64,000 nucleotides of DNA from Pareuzebyella sediminis (lineage in GTDB: Bacteria > Bacteroidota > Bacteroidia > Flavobacteriales > Flavobacteriaceae), in assembly GCF_008367235.1 (NCBI RefSeq), contig NZ_VTZS01000004.1, forward strand, positions 372,001 through 436,000, in the 5' to 3' direction. The notes below the pieces were generated by a model. The model did no database searches. It saw only the letters and a program-made list of their open reading frames with translations, and had not been told where the DNA came from. Of this stretch, positions 28,101 through 38,980 are shown one piece after another (the first letter of the stretch is position 1; each line of letters begins with the position of its first letter). Made by a program: the position numbers and the translations under genes.

Positions 28101-28910
28101 TTGGTTCATATCCGTTATGAAAAGGGCCCACAGGTAATTAAGAGTGAAGATACGTTTCTTGTAGGGTATGTGCTTTTTGATAAAATCGACGGATACCCCG
28201 AGGTCAATGTGGTAGAAAGCGCCCAAGAGCTGATCCAATCAAAAATTGATTCTGGAGAATTACTGGTACCTAAAGGTATTAGTTACCAGTTCACGGGCAC
28301 TTATGAAAATCAACTGCGGGCGGAAAAGACACTTTCTGTAGTAGTTCCCTTGGTCTTGATTATCATTTTCTTGATCCTTTATTTTCAGTTTCGATCGGTC
28401 GCCACCTCTTTGATGGTATTTTCGGGTATTGCGGTAGCCTTTGCAGGCGGGTTTTTATTGATTTGGTGCTATGGGCAAGATTGGTTCTTGAATTTCAATT
28501 TCTTTGGCGAGAACCTACGTCATCTGTTTCAGGTGCACCCGATCAATCTTAGTGTTGCGGTATGGGTCGGTTTCATCGCACTTTTTGGTATTGCCACTGA
28601 CGACGGTGTGGTAATGGCTACGTATTTGACACAATCCTTTAAGAGAAATAAGCCTGACACATTAATGGAAATAAGGGCATCGGTGGTCGAAGCCGGTGAA
28701 AAGAGAATTAGGCCTTGTCTCATGACCACAGCAACAACTTTGCTCGCATTATTACCTATTTTGACGTCAACGGGAAGGGGTAGTGATATAATGATTCCAA
28801 TGGCAATACCATCTTTCGGCGGTATGTTGATTGCCCTCATCACCTTATTTGTAGTACCGGTTTTATACTGTTGGAAAAATGAATGGCAATTCAAAAGGGA
28901 AAGGAAATGA
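25143..28910 (+). CDS. CusA/CzcA-type heavy-metal RND efflux pump
   Basis: A 1255-residue inner-membrane proton-driven pump that exports metal ions, probably Cu(I)/Ag(I) given the neighbours. Typical segments are VVWGTINSPFDWNTGSLPRS (long family start), DAIPDIGENQQIVFTKWPGR, AIAIGTMVDVGIILSENI in TM4 and GFIALFGIATDDGVVMATYL in TM10. It is about 200 residues longer than E. coli CusA; residues 521-640, between the two membrane halves, hold an added run of hydrophobic helices. The stop overlaps the start of the TolC-like gene (ATGA at 28907). Confidence 0.95.
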   Translation: MLNKGIKFLIENKLLAVLLLLLFVVWGTINSPFDWNTGSLPRSPVAVDAIPDIGENQQIVFTKWPGRSPQDIEDQISYPLTTSLLGIPGVKTIRSSSMFGFSSIYIIFEEDVEFYWSRSRILEKLNSLPTSLLPDGVNPTLGPDATALGQIFWYTLEGRDENGHVTGGWDLQELRSVQDYYVKYALSAASGVSEVASIGGFVQEYQIDVDPELMKQYNVDLGQVVTAVKKSNRDIGAQTLEINKVEYLVRGLGYIESLEDLKNTVVAVSEFTSLRVRDIATVSLGPAVRRGILDKEGAEVVGGVVVARYGANPMEVINNVKDKIEELDSGLPSKQLADGRTSQLTIVPFYDRSELIQETLGTLNEALTLEILVTILVIVVMVFNLRASVLISGLLPVAVLMVFIAMKFFGVDANIVALSGIAIAIGTMVDVGIILSENIIRHLDDNKDALTVDQVVYNASSEVSSAIVTAVMTTVISFVPVFTMIGAEGKLFRPLAFTKTFALISSIIVALFLIPPFAAFLFRRKRSKSFLGIVYGLALIVAGLVALVYGYWVGLFLIAFGTIRPLRNAELASRFFRGFMLSDQRALLLNNVISICAIVFLLAFYWRPLGFDRSILINLIFVGMVCFGLLGVFTVFQKYYARILNWALAHKILFLSLPLAIIILGILIFRNTGKEFMPALNEGSFLLMPSSLPHAGTEENRRVLQQLDMAVASIPEIETVVGKAGRTESALDPAPLSMYENIIQYKPEYMQDATGYRKRFKINEEGLFVLIDGGLILNPNNDIDKEVEKKYRHGPNNFSEISFENLVLDTSGEYYRNWRPEIESPDDIWNEIVMVTRLPGITSAPKLQPIETRLVMLQTGMRAPMGIKVKGQDLRKIESFGMQLERILKEVDGVKEEAVFADRIVGKPYLLIDIDREALARYGILIEDVQQILEVAVGGIPLTQTVEGRERYGVRVRYPRELRDNPSDIKNIYVPVNKGAPIPLGELVHIRYEKGPQVIKSEDTFLVGYVLFDKIDGYPEVNVVESAQELIQSKIDSGELLVPKGISYQFTGTYENQLRAEKTLSVVVPLVLIIIFLILYFQFRSVATSLMVFSGIAVAFAGGFLLIWCYGQDWFLNFNFFGENLRHLFQVHPINLSVAVWVGFIALFGIATDDGVVMATYLTQSFKRNKPDTLMEIRASVVEAGEKRIRPCLMTTATTLLALLPILTSTGRGSDIMIPMAIPSFGGMLIALITLFVVPVLYCWKNEWQFKRERK

Positions 28911-30118
28911 CTAAAATTACGTGCATCATATTGATTCTTATAGGGGGCATCTCTAACGCCCAAACATTGCAAATGTACATTGAAGAGGCTGAGGCCCATA
29001 ATCCAGAATTACAGGCCATGAAGCTCAGATATACTATTTCTAGGGAAAAAATTGTCGAAGCGAATACATTACCCAATACAGAGGTCAGCGCTGGCTTTTT
29101 CATAAGTGAGCCAGAAACGAGAACGGGGGCACAAAAGGCCCGGTTTTCGATCAAACAGATGGTTCCTTGGTTCGGTACGATCACCGCAAGGGAAAATTAT
29201 GCCAGTGCCCTGGCGGAGGTCGATTATTTAGACATGATTATTGCCCAGCGAAAGCTGAGACTTTCCCTTTCGCAGTCGTATTATAAACTATATGCCATCG
29301 AGCGTACGAACCAAATACTCGAAAAGAATGTTGCCCTACTTCAAACCTATGAAAAGCTGGCTCTAACCGCTGTAGAAGTGGGTAATGCGTCCGTGGTCGA
29401 CGTGCTTCGGTTACAGATTCGTCGTAACGAGCTCGAGCAACGTAAGAAGGTATTAGAACAAGACCGTATGGCTGAAAGCAGCCTTTTCAACCATCTTTTA
29501 AACCGTAATGAACCCACTGAAATCATAATGATCGATAGTTTGGCCATATTGAGTGATAGCTTTCTCGGTAAGAGCGGCCTTGAACTTCATCCCGAACTTG
29601 AAAAATATGACAAACTATTTGAGTCAGTAACACAATCGGAATTGCTAAATTTAAAGGATGCAAAACCGAATATCGGTTTTGGCCTTGATTACATTACCGT
29701 AGCGGAAAGAGATGGTATGGTGATTAGCGATAATGGTAAGGATATACTGATGCCTATGGTTTCGCTATCCATACCATTGTTCAATACCAAGAACAGATCG
29801 TTGACCGAACAGAATGAACTGAAACTAGACGAAATGGAGGCTCGCAAAGCCTCCCGAAGAAACGAGTTGCAGACTATTTTAGATGCTGCGGTACACAAAA
29901 GGCAAGCCGCTAAGATCAGCTATGAAACACAGGCTCAAAATTTGAAACAGGCCAAACATGCTGAAGATATTTTATTGAAAGGCTACGAAACCGGGTCGAT
30001 AGACTTTAATGCTTTGCTTGAGATACAAGAACTGCAACTGAAGTTCCAGCTTTCCCAGGTCGATGCCGTCAAAAACTACTTTATGCAGATAGCCACGATC
30101 AATTACCTAACGAATTAA
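28907..30118 (+). CDS. TolC-family outer membrane channel of the metal efflux pump (CusC-like)
   Basis: A 403-residue outer-membrane factor with a signal peptide (IILILIGGISNAQ). The helical repeats characteristic of the family are seen at ITARENYASALAEVDYL, LRLSLSQSYYKLYAIERT and VHKRQAAKISYETQAQNLKQ. The chosen ATG at 28907 overlaps the CusA-type stop codon, which favours it over the ATG at 28883. It would take metal ions from the pump and adaptor across the outer membrane. Confidence 0.92.
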   Translation: MTKITCIILILIGGISNAQTLQMYIEEAEAHNPELQAMKLRYTISREKIVEANTLPNTEVSAGFFISEPETRTGAQKARFSIKQMVPWFGTITARENYASALAEVDYLDMIIAQRKLRLSLSQSYYKLYAIERTNQILEKNVALLQTYEKLALTAVEVGNASVVDVLRLQIRRNELEQRKKVLEQDRMAESSLFNHLLNRNEPTEIIMIDSLAILSDSFLGKSGLELHPELEKYDKLFESVTQSELLNLKDAKPNIGFGLDYITVAERDGMVISDNGKDILMPMVSLSIPLFNTKNRSLTEQNELKLDEMEARKASRRNELQTILDAAVHKRQAAKISYETQAQNLKQAKHAEDILLKGYETGSIDFNALLEIQELQLKFQLSQVDAVKNYFMQIATINYLTN

Positions 30119-30172
30119 TAAAATTCCCTAAACAACGCTTTAAAAATTAATGTGTACGCTAAATTGAAAGAA

Positions 30173-30742
30173 ATGAAGGAACAGAAGACAAATATGAATT
30201 GGAAACTCGGGCTTTTTGTAGCTGTAATTTGCTTATTGGTTTTTATGTCATCGTGTGGCGAACAACATGGTACAAGGGAGAACAAAACGACTATGGAGCA
30301 AAGTACGGATAGCTTGACGAAAGGGGAACATAGAATTACTTCGGTTTCCTTTAAAGATGAAACTAGTGGTAAAGTTTTTGCCGATTATCAGAAGATTCGA
30401 ACGGCCTTGACCAATGACCACTCAATGGAAGCCAAAGAGGCTGCGGAGGATATGCTTGATATAATTCCTGAACATCAAAAAGGAAGCCAAAATATGGTTT
30501 TGGCTATGGCATCCACCGACGATATTGCCGAGCAGCGCCAACTGTTCTCTGTATTGACGGAAAAACTGGAGCCGGTGCTTAAGGAGTCCCTTTCGGGCGG
30601 AACGATCTATAAACAGTTTTGTCCTATGGCTTTCGAAGGTAAAGGGGGGTATTGGCTATCGGTTAGCGAAGAAATCCGAAATCCATATTTCGGCGAAAAA
30701 ATGTTAAGGTGTGGAACGGTCAAAGAAGTGATACATCAGTAA
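30173..30742 (+). CDS. DUF3347 lipoprotein, probable periplasmic copper-binding protein
   Basis: A lipoprotein with the lipobox VFMSSCGEQ, with the acylated Cys at residue 21 if translation starts at ATG 30194 or residue 28 from ATG 30173. The C-terminal half matches DUF3347: YKQFCPMAFEGKGGYWLS and IRNPYFGEKMLRCGTVKEV, with conserved CPM and MLRCG that look like soft-metal ligands. The same domain is found attached to CusB-type adaptors in other Bacteroidetes. Role inferred: copper capture or handover in the periplasm. Confidence 0.85.
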   Translation: MKEQKTNMNWKLGLFVAVICLLVFMSSCGEQHGTRENKTTMEQSTDSLTKGEHRITSVSFKDETSGKVFADYQKIRTALTNDHSMEAKEAAEDMLDIIPEHQKGSQNMVLAMASTDDIAEQRQLFSVLTEKLEPVLKESLSGGTIYKQFCPMAFEGKGGYWLSVSEEIRNPYFGEKMLRCGTVKEVIHQ

Positions 30743-30814
30743 GTTTCTGATTGGTCTTGGCCTAAATAAAACGAGATTATTACTAAATAGAATATTAACC
30801 TAAAAAATAGTACG

Positions 30815-31204
30815 ATGAAATATTATTATAATACCATCTTGAATACCGACTTCGATTCAGCAATTATCAAGGTGACGGAAGGTCTGAAATCGGTTGGTTT
30901 CGGAATTTTAACGGAAATTGACGTCAAGGAAACTTTAAAGAAGAAATTGGACGTAGACTTTAAAAAGTACCGGATTCTTGGCGCATGTAATCCTCCTTAT
31001 GCGCATCAGGCCCTATTGGCCGAAGATAAAATTGGTACCATGTTGCCCTGTAATGTTATAGTACAGGAGATTGAGCCAGATAAAATTGAGGTTGCGGCCA
31101 TAAATCCTATGGCTTCCATGCAGGCCGTTGAAAATGAGACTTTGGGAGAAATAGCGCAAGAAATTAGTGATAAACTGCAACAGGTTATTAAGGGCCTGAG
31201 GTGA
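30815..31204 (+). CDS. DUF302 domain protein
   Basis: A 129-residue soluble protein with no signal peptide. It matches DUF302: YRILGACNPPYAHQALLAE and TMLPCNVIVQE, with two conserved Cys. The function of the family is unknown; it often occurs near metal or redox genes. Here it lies between the DUF3347 lipoprotein and the permease in the copper island, consistent with a cytoplasmic metal or thiol role. Confidence 0.85.
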   Translation: MKYYYNTILNTDFDSAIIKVTEGLKSVGFGILTEIDVKETLKKKLDVDFKKYRILGACNPPYAHQALLAEDKIGTMLPCNVIVQEIEPDKIEVAAINPMASMQAVENETLGEIAQEISDKLQQVIKGLR

Positions 31205-31302
31205 TAGTAAATTTTAGAAGCGCCTGATGTAGAGCGTTTTCGAATTAAGGTGCTCGCTTCGATATTGGATTCTTTCGAGCCGAGCAATAATGGGGAATTA
31301 AA

Positions 31303-32535
31303 ATGAACGATTTTTTAAAACAATGGGGCGAAGCGGCCGTTACAACGGTTGGTTTTTTTTGGATGGCATTATGGGCATTTATTCTGGGTTACATAATCAG
31401 CAGTATGATTCAAATTTTTGTGACCGAAAAAAGAATGCAGAATACCATGGGTAAAGATGCGTCTAAAAGTATGCTTTTGGGAACCTTCTTTGGGTTTATC
31501 AGCAGCTCATGCAGTTTTGCAGCCTTGGCGAGTACCAAGTCGTTATTTAAAAAGGGGGCTAGCTTTGTGTCGTCCCTAGCTTTTTTATTGGCCTCTACGA
31601 ATCTAGTTATTGAGTTGGGCATAATAATTTCCATTTTTCTTGGATGGCAGTTTGTAATAGGGGAATATGCTGGAGGAATTTTGTTGATAGGAATCAGTTG
31701 GATGATCGTTACAATAGTACGTCCAAGAGGATTGATAGAAAACGCGCGGAAAAATCTGGGGAGCGAAAATGAGGGTGAAGATGTCGATACTTCAAAAAGT
31801 TGGAAAACACGTGTAAAGAAGGAAGATAATTGGGCCCGTGTTGCCAAAAAGTACAAAATGGAATGGCAAATGGTTTGGAAAGATGTAACCGTGGGTTTTA
31901 CCATTGCAGGAATAGTCGCAGCTTTCGTACCCGATTCTTTTTTTGAGACCCTTTTCATCAATAGTGGTCAGGGGAACACCAACTTCTCGTTTTTTGAGAT
32001 TCTTGAGCATATTGTAGTAGGACCTGTGGCGGCGTTTTTAACTTTTATTGGTTCGATGGGCAATATACCTCTTGCCGCTTTACTTTTTGGCAAAGGAGTG
32101 AGTTTTGCAGGAGTTATGGCATTTATTTTCAGTGATCTGGTTGTGTTTCCTGTGCTTCGTATCAATGCCCGGTACTACGGCTGGAAAATGTCATTGTTTA
32201 TACTTTTTTTACTGTTTTCTTCTTTGATTGGTGCTTCTTTGCTCTTGCATTACGCGTTTGACTGGTTCGGTATTTTACCTGATCCTTCCCAAGTGAAAAT
32301 TCAAGACAGCGATTTTTTCAAGATTAACTATACTTTTTTCCTCAACCTTACTTTTCTTGCTATTTCGGCATACCTAGTTTATTTGGGCTTTTTTAAGAGG
32401 AAAGATGTACCGCACAAAATGAGTGAAATGGCTCCAAAAAGCCAACTACTCGCACAAAGCTTGAAGTATACGGCCTTTATCTGCTATGTATGGCTTTTGG
32501 GCGGTCTGGCGGTTAAATTTTTAATTTTAGGATAA
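31303..32535 (+). CDS. Permease of the PF03773 (ArsP_1/DUF318) type
   Basis: A 410-residue polytopic protein with about ten hydrophobic segments in two halves. The first half has GTFFGFISSSCSFAALASTKSLFKKGAS and the second GSMGNIPLAALLFGKGVSFAGVM, the pattern of PF03773 permeases. Relatives export organoarsenicals (ArsP) or Cu/Zn (SO_0444 type). A single Cys in the first half (SSSCS) could bind a soft metal. Its stop abuts the P-type ATPase start (32536) with no gap, so the two are made together and probably share a substrate. Confidence 0.8.
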   Translation: MNDFLKQWGEAAVTTVGFFWMALWAFILGYIISSMIQIFVTEKRMQNTMGKDASKSMLLGTFFGFISSSCSFAALASTKSLFKKGASFVSSLAFLLASTNLVIELGIIISIFLGWQFVIGEYAGGILLIGISWMIVTIVRPRGLIENARKNLGSENEGEDVDTSKSWKTRVKKEDNWARVAKKYKMEWQMVWKDVTVGFTIAGIVAAFVPDSFFETLFINSGQGNTNFSFFEILEHIVVGPVAAFLTFIGSMGNIPLAALLFGKGVSFAGVMAFIFSDLVVFPVLRINARYYGWKMSLFILFLLFSSLIGASLLLHYAFDWFGILPDPSQVKIQDSDFFKINYTFFLNLTFLAISAYLVYLGFFKRKDVPHKMSEMAPKSQLLAQSLKYTAFICYVWLLGGLAVKFLILG

Positions 32536-35055
32536 ATGAAACATACCTATTATATCGATGGAATGACCTGCAATGGCTGTAAAAAGCATGTAGAAGATAC
32601 TTTGAAAAAAGTGCAAGATGTTTTAGACGCTTCCGTAGACTTGTCAAAGGCCGAAGCAACCATTCATATGGACTCGCATATACCCTTAAAAAAGTTCAAA
32701 AAGGCTCTTGAGGGAAACGGAGGACGCTACAGCATACATGAAGCGGATGAGTATCACCATTCCAAAGAAAATATCAGGAGAGCAAGGCCTAAGGTTAAGG
32801 ATCGGAACAACGTACCAGGAACATTTTATTGCCCTATGCATTGCGAAGGCGAAAAGACCTACGATGCGCCTGGTGATTGCCCCGTCTGCGGCATGGATTT
32901 GGTCAGAGAACAAAATCTTTCAAAGGGTTCCGAGATGAGGTATACCTGTCCTATGCATCCTGAGGTGGTCAAAAGCGAGCCTGGAAGCTGTCCCATTTGT
33001 GGTATGGATTTGGTCCCTAGCGGTGCGGATACCTCCGAAGAAGAAAAAACCTACAACAAGCTGCTCAAAAAATTTTGGATAGCCTTAGTTTTTACCCTGC
33101 CCATTTTTAGTATTGCGATGAGTGAAATGTTGAATGATAATCCATTATACGACTTGATGTCGCAAAAGTATTGGAATTGGATTCAATTCGTACTATCGCT
33201 GCCCGTGGTTTTTTATGCCACTTGGATGTTTTTTGAAAGGGGGTACCGCAGTATAAAAACATGGAATTTGAACATGTTTACATTAATAGGTATTGGAGCA
33301 GGTGTAGCTTGGATTTTTAGTGTCTTTGGACTTTTTTTTCCTGATTTTTTCCCGGCTCAGTTTAGAACCGAATCGGGTGCTGTACATGTCTATTTCGAGG
33401 CGGCGACGGTAATACTGACATTAGTGCTAATGGGTCAGGTGCTTGAGGCACGTGCCCATAGTAAAACAAATTCCGCAATAAAAGAATTATTGAAATTAGC
33501 TCCGAACAATGCGGTTCGGGTGAAGAACGGCCAGGAAGAGGTAATTAGCATAGAAGCTATTGAACTCGGAGATATACTTCGCGTAAAACCAGGGGAGAAA
33601 ATACCCGTAGACGGGCTCTTGACAAAGGGTGAAACGTCGATTGATGAATCCATGATTTCAGGAGAACCTTTACCGGTAGATAAGGTGTTAGGAGATCAGG
33701 TCAAAGCGGGTACCATTAATGGGAACCAATCTTTTTTGATGAAGGCCGAAAAGATAGGGGCTGACACCCTTTTGTCGCAAATCATACAAATGGTAAACAA
33801 TGCGAGCCGGAGTCGGGCGCCTATTCAAAATTTGGCAGATACGGTCTCCGCATATTTTGTGCCTGTCGTTGTAGCTATTGCTCTTGTCACTTTTGTAGTC
33901 TGGGCTATTTGGGGTCCCCCCCCGGCCTATGTATACGCTTTAGTCAATGCTATAGCGGTATTGATTATTGCATGCCCTTGCGCCTTGGGCCTGGCCACAC
34001 CCATGTCAGTAATGGTGGGAGTAGGTAAAGGGGCACAGAATGGGGTATTGATTAAGAACGCTGAAGCGCTTGAACGCATGTCGAAAGTCGATACGTTGAT
34101 TATCGATAAAACAGGAACTATAACGGAAGGAAAGCCCACCGTAGAGACGATAGAGGCAACGGAAGACTCTTTTTCCCGGGAAGATATAGTTCAATTTATG
34201 GTTTCCTTGAACCAGAATAGTGAACACCCCTTGGCCCAGGCTACGGTAAACTACGGAAAGGAACTAGGGGCTACGTTTTTCGATTCCAAAGATTTCCAGG
34301 CGGTCACTGGAAAAGGGGTGTCGGCTATAATTTCTGACAAACAGGTTTCACTCGGAAATCTTAAAATGATGGAACATGCGGCGGCAAAACTTCCCATAGC
34401 GCTAAGGGAACAGGCAGAAGCCTATCAGAAAAATGGAAAAACGGTTTCCTTTCTTGCTGTCGATGGAGTAGTGGTCGGTTTTGTTGTGATTGGTGATAAG
34501 ATTAAAAAAACAAGTGCGAAGGCTATTAAAACTTTACAAAGTAAGGGAATCGATGTCGTGATGCTCACGGGTGATAATCAGGCCACCGCAAAGGCAGTGG
34601 CACACGAACTAGGTCTTACAGATTTTAAAGCCGAAATGCTTCCGGACGACAAATTAAGGAAAGTTCAAAAGCTGCAACAACAGGGGAAGATCGTAGCTAT
34701 GGCCGGTGATGGTATCAACGACGCCCCTGCTTTGGCCCAAAGTGATGTAGGAGTGGCCATGGGCACGGGAACCGATGTGGCCATAGAAAGCGCGGCCATT
34801 ACCTTGGTCAAAGGAGATTTACAGGGTATCGTAAAAGCCAGGAACTTAAGTGACGCAGTAATGAAGAATATCAAGCAAAATTTATTTTTTGCCTTGGTCT
34901 ACAATACCCTTGGAGTACCTATTGCGGCAGGCGTGCTCTTTCCTTTTTTTGGAATTCTTCTTTCACCAATGATTGCCGCCGCCGCTATGAGCTTTAGTTC
35001 TGTTTCCGTCATCGGAAACGCCCTGCGTTTACGTGGAAAATCAATAGACCAATAA
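32536..35055 (+). CDS. Copper-exporting P1B-type ATPase (CopA type)
   Basis: An 839-residue pump moving Cu(I) out of the cytoplasm. In order: an HMA domain with GMTCNGC (Cys12, Cys15), two heavy-metal-binding modules with Cys/Met/His (about residues 98-123 and 136-161: YCPMH...CPVCGMDL and YTCPMH...CPICGMDL), eight membrane helices, the CPC motif (Cys480, Cys482 in [10 protein letters not shown]), the phosphorylated Asp524 in DKTGT, and [10 protein letters not shown]. Having one HMA plus two tandem binding modules is more than usual for CopA. Confidence 0.96.
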   Translation: MKHTYYIDGMTCNGCKKHVEDTLKKVQDVLDASVDLSKAEATIHMDSHIPLKKFKKALEGNGGRYSIHEADEYHHSKENIRRARPKVKDRNNVPGTFYCPMHCEGEKTYDAPGDCPVCGMDLVREQNLSKGSEMRYTCPMHPEVVKSEPGSCPICGMDLVPSGADTSEEEKTYNKLLKKFWIALVFTLPIFSIAMSEMLNDNPLYDLMSQKYWNWIQFVLSLPVVFYATWMFFERGYRSIKTWNLNMFTLIGIGAGVAWIFSVFGLFFPDFFPAQFRTESGAVHVYFEAATVILTLVLMGQVLEARAHSKTNSAIKELLKLAPNNAVRVKNGQEEVISIEAIELGDILRVKPGEKIPVDGLLTKGETSIDESMISGEPLPVDKVLGDQVKAGTINGNQSFLMKAEKIGADTLLSQIIQMVNNASRSRAPIQNLADTVSAYFVPVVVAIALVTFVVWAIWGPPPAYVYALVNAIAVLIIACPCALGLATPMSVMVGVGKGAQNGVLIKNAEALERMSKVDTLIIDKTGTITEGKPTVETIEATEDSFSREDIVQFMVSLNQNSEHPLAQATVNYGKELGATFFDSKDFQAVTGKGVSAIISDKQVSLGNLKMMEHAAAKLPIALREQAEAYQKNGKTVSFLAVDGVVVGFVVIGDKIKKTSAKAIKTLQSKGIDVVMLTGDNQATAKAVAHELGLTDFKAEMLPDDKLRKVQKLQQQGKIVAMAGDGINDAPALAQSDVGVAMGTGTDVAIESAAITLVKGDLQGIVKARNLSDAVMKNIKQNLFFALVYNTLGVPIAAGVLFPFFGILLSPMIAAAAMSFSSVSVIGNALRLRGKSIDQ

Positions 35056-35065
35056 AAAGTAAGTT

Positions 35066-36352
35066 ATGAATAGAACTATTGGATATATCGTATTGGCTGT
35101 TTTAATCGGATTTATGGGAGGATATTTCATTTTTGGAACCCCGTCGAAAAAAACCGATATGGAAGCACATTCCCAAGAGGGTAAACGACAATCTCAAATA
35201 TGGACATGTTCGATGCATCCACAAATAATGCAGTCCGAACCCGGGGACTGCCCCATATGCGGTATGGATCTGATTCCTGCTGAATCCGAGTCCGACGAAG
35301 TAACGAAGGGCCAGTTCAAGATGTCGGAGAATGCTATGATATTGGCAAATATTACAACCACAAAAATTGGGTCTAACAGCTCCAGAGGCCAGACGCTTTC
35401 ACTTTCTGGAGCCATCGTAGCAAATAAGGAGGCAGTTGCCGTGCAAGCTTCCTATTTCGAAGGAAGAATAGAAAAACTTTTTCTGAATTATGAAGGGGAA
35501 GAAGTAAGAAAAGGCCAGCTTCTCGCCACGCTTTATGCGCCCGCACTGGTTTCCGCACAACAAGAACTGTTGACGGCTGCCAACCTGAAGAAAACCCAGC
35601 CTTCTTTATATAAAGCCGTGCGTAACAAGTTAAAACTATGGAAGCTGACCGATGCACAAATCGATAAGATTGAAAGCTCCGGTAAGGTTCGTGAGCACTT
35701 TCCGGTATATGCCAATGTCTCCGGAACGGTCTCGGAAGTTATGGTAGCGGCCGGTGATTACGTTGAAAAAGGAGCTCCGTTACTAAAGATTGCCGACTTG
35801 GGCACGGTTTGGGCTGTTTTCGACGCCTACGAAAATCAGGTTTCCCTGTTGAAAGAAGGACAATCAATTACTGTTAAGGTGAAGTCCTTTCCTGATAAAA
35901 GGTATGAAGCGACTATTTCCTTCGTCGATCCCGTATTGAACGCATCTACTAGAACAGTTCGCGTTAGGGCAGTTTTGAAGAATACCGATGGGCAATTGAA
36001 ACCGGGAATGTTCGTAACCGGAATGCTCCATGAATCATCGGGCATAAGGGATTCAGCTCTCGTAGTGCCTGAAAGTGCCGTACTTTGGACGGGTGAGCGA
36101 TCGCTGGTCTATGTCAAACCCGATTCCCTTACGCCGGCCTTCGAACTTCGGGAAGTACACTTAGGTAATACCGTTGATGAAGGGTATACGGTGTTATCTG
36201 GTTTAGAGAAAGGGGAAGCCGTTGTCACAAATGGCACTTTTACGGTAGATGCGGCTGCACAGCTCAAAGGTAAAAATTCGATGATGAACCATAACCATAA
36301 GGAAGGGCACTCGGGTACAAGTCATGAGGTTCAAATGACGCCTCAGAAATAA
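35066..36352 (+). CDS. CusB-type periplasmic adaptor with N-terminal metal-binding module
   Basis: A 428-residue membrane fusion protein: an N-terminal helix (about 5-23), a heavy-metal-binding module with [24 protein letters not shown] (residues 47-69; written here with its Cys, Met and His ligands), then the lipoyl/helical/beta-barrel layout of CusB. The tail is rich in His and Met (MMNHNHKEGHSGTSH). It would pair with the CusA-type pump at 25143 and channel at 28907, though 5 kb apart. It follows the P-type ATPase by ten bases. Confidence 0.93.
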   Translation: MNRTIGYIVLAVLIGFMGGYFIFGTPSKKTDMEAHSQEGKRQSQIWTCSMHPQIMQSEPGDCPICGMDLIPAESESDEVTKGQFKMSENAMILANITTTKIGSNSSRGQTLSLSGAIVANKEAVAVQASYFEGRIEKLFLNYEGEEVRKGQLLATLYAPALVSAQQELLTAANLKKTQPSLYKAVRNKLKLWKLTDAQIDKIESSGKVREHFPVYANVSGTVSEVMVAAGDYVEKGAPLLKIADLGTVWAVFDAYENQVSLLKEGQSITVKVKSFPDKRYEATISFVDPVLNASTRTVRVRAVLKNTDGQLKPGMFVTGMLHESSGIRDSALVVPESAVLWTGERSLVYVKPDSLTPAFELREVHLGNTVDEGYTVLSGLEKGEAVVTNGTFTVDAAAQLKGKNSMMNHNHKEGHSGTSHEVQMTPQK

Positions 36353-36545
36353 AGCGGAATCCAAAATCTTCCACGGCTCAATCACTAAACCATAAAACAA
36401 TATATAACACTTCATACGATTAGGGTATAAAGCATGGTCTTGATGTATTTCTATGGCTGAATTTGCTATTTCTAAGAGGGGGATCCTCAGGTTATATGAT
36501 AGTTTGAAGGTGCTATTAATTGGGTGTAAAAATTCACAAATTTTC

Positions 36546-36577
36546 TTGTCTTCGAAAACAAAAAAGGAGTACTTTTA
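36546..36577 (+). promoter_or_regulatory. Likely promoter of the 29-residue basic protein
   Basis: TTG (36546-36548) and TACTTTTA (36570-36577), 21 bases apart, resemble the Bacteroidetes consensus with one mismatch in the -7 element. This gives a leader of about 18-20 bases ahead of ATG 36601. Confidence 0.45.
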
Positions 36578-36600
36578 ATTGAAATTTTAACCTTGTCGAC

Positions 36601-36690
36601 ATGGCAACAGCAAAGAAAGCAGCTCCGAAAGCCGCAGCCAAAAAAGTAGCCCCTAAGGCTGCTAAAAAGGCACCTGCGAAGAAGAAGTAA
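36601..36690 (+). CDS. 29-residue Lys/Ala/Pro-rich basic protein (histone H1-tail-like)
   Basis: A complete short reading frame (ATG to TAA, 30 codons) coding for a peptide made almost only of Lys, Ala and Pro with KKAAPKAAAKK-type repeats, similar to the C-terminal tail of histone H1 and bacterial Hc1/AlgP-like proteins. It has a plausible promoter upstream and a strong terminator downstream (36738-36766), so it is a free-standing transcript. The composition suggests binding to DNA or RNA. The C-terminus of topoisomerase I at 48600 has a similar basic tail. Confidence 0.7.
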   Translation: MATAKKAAPKAAAKKVAPKAAKKAPAKKK

Positions 36691-36737
36691 TTTTTTTCTA
36701 GGGTTTATGGGATAAACCTTATAATCGGAAACTATTT

Positions 36738-36764
36738 AAACCACCTTTAATCAGGTGGTTTTTT
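36738..36764 (+). terminator. Terminator downstream of basic protein
   Basis: AAACCACC (36738-36745) pairs with GGTGGTTT (36754-36761), followed by further T residues. Directed to the plus strand, it closes the transcript of the 29-residue protein. Confidence 0.85.
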
Positions 36765-36782
36765 AGTATTAAAGCTAGCTAT

Positions 36783-36821
36783 AAAAAAACCGCTTTGATC
36801 GATTGATCAAAACGGTTTTTT
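36783..36821 (-). terminator. Terminator of groES-groEL operon
   Basis: AAAAAAACCG (36783-36792) pairs with CGGTTTTTT (36813-36821), with inner pairing of TTGATC and GATCAA. It lies 41 bases beyond the groEL stop on the minus strand. Confidence 0.85.
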
Positions 36822-36862
36822 ACTTGTTATAGCATGTGCCCGGTCATCCCGGCACTTATTGA

Positions 36863-38533
<1,671 letters not shown>

Positions 38534-38609
38534 CTAAAAACAAGGGAATTTGTTTTATTTATTTTAGTGTTCAGAATTAGGTTTCCTATTCGCAAGGGAA
38601 AAACGAAAA

Positions 38610-38888
38610 TTAGATGATTGCCAAAACGTCGCTCTCGCGCATCATAAGGTAATCGACGCCTTCGAGTTTAAGTTCGGTACCGGCGTATTTGCCATAAAGC
38701 ACAGTTTCCCCTACTTTTACCGTCACTTTTTCGTCTTTTGTTCCGGGGCCAACAGCCACTACTTTACCCTGTTGTGGTTTTTCTTTTGCAGTATCCGGAA
38801 TGTAAATACCGGACGCAGTTTTGGTCTCGGCGGCCATAGGCTCGATAAGAACTCGATCGGCCAATGGTTTAATGTTGACTTTTGCCAT
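38610..38888 (-). CDS. groS: Co-chaperonin GroES (10 kDa)
   Basis: A 92-residue heptameric lid for GroEL. Typical parts are [11 protein letters not shown] at the start, the mobile loop [21 protein letters not shown] and [14 protein letters not shown]. First gene of the groES-groEL operon. I saw no CIRCE inverted repeat upstream, in line with other Bacteroidetes. Confidence 0.97.
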   Translation of the reverse strand: MAKVNIKPLADRVLIEPMAAETKTASGIYIPDTAKEKPQQGKVVAVGPGTKDEKVTVKVGETVLYGKYAGTELKLEGVDYLMMRESDVLAII

Positions 38889-38980
38889 ATTTATAGTTTT
38901 TAGTTTGAAAAATTAATATTCTAGCTTGCTACTAGGCAGAAATTATGCCATGTCGCAAAAACTGACACTTTGTTAAAATA

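Noticed and set aside
38889-38960. CIRCE-type operator ahead of groES
   Set aside because: I looked for the TTAGCACTC-N9-GAGTGCTAA repeat and did not find it.
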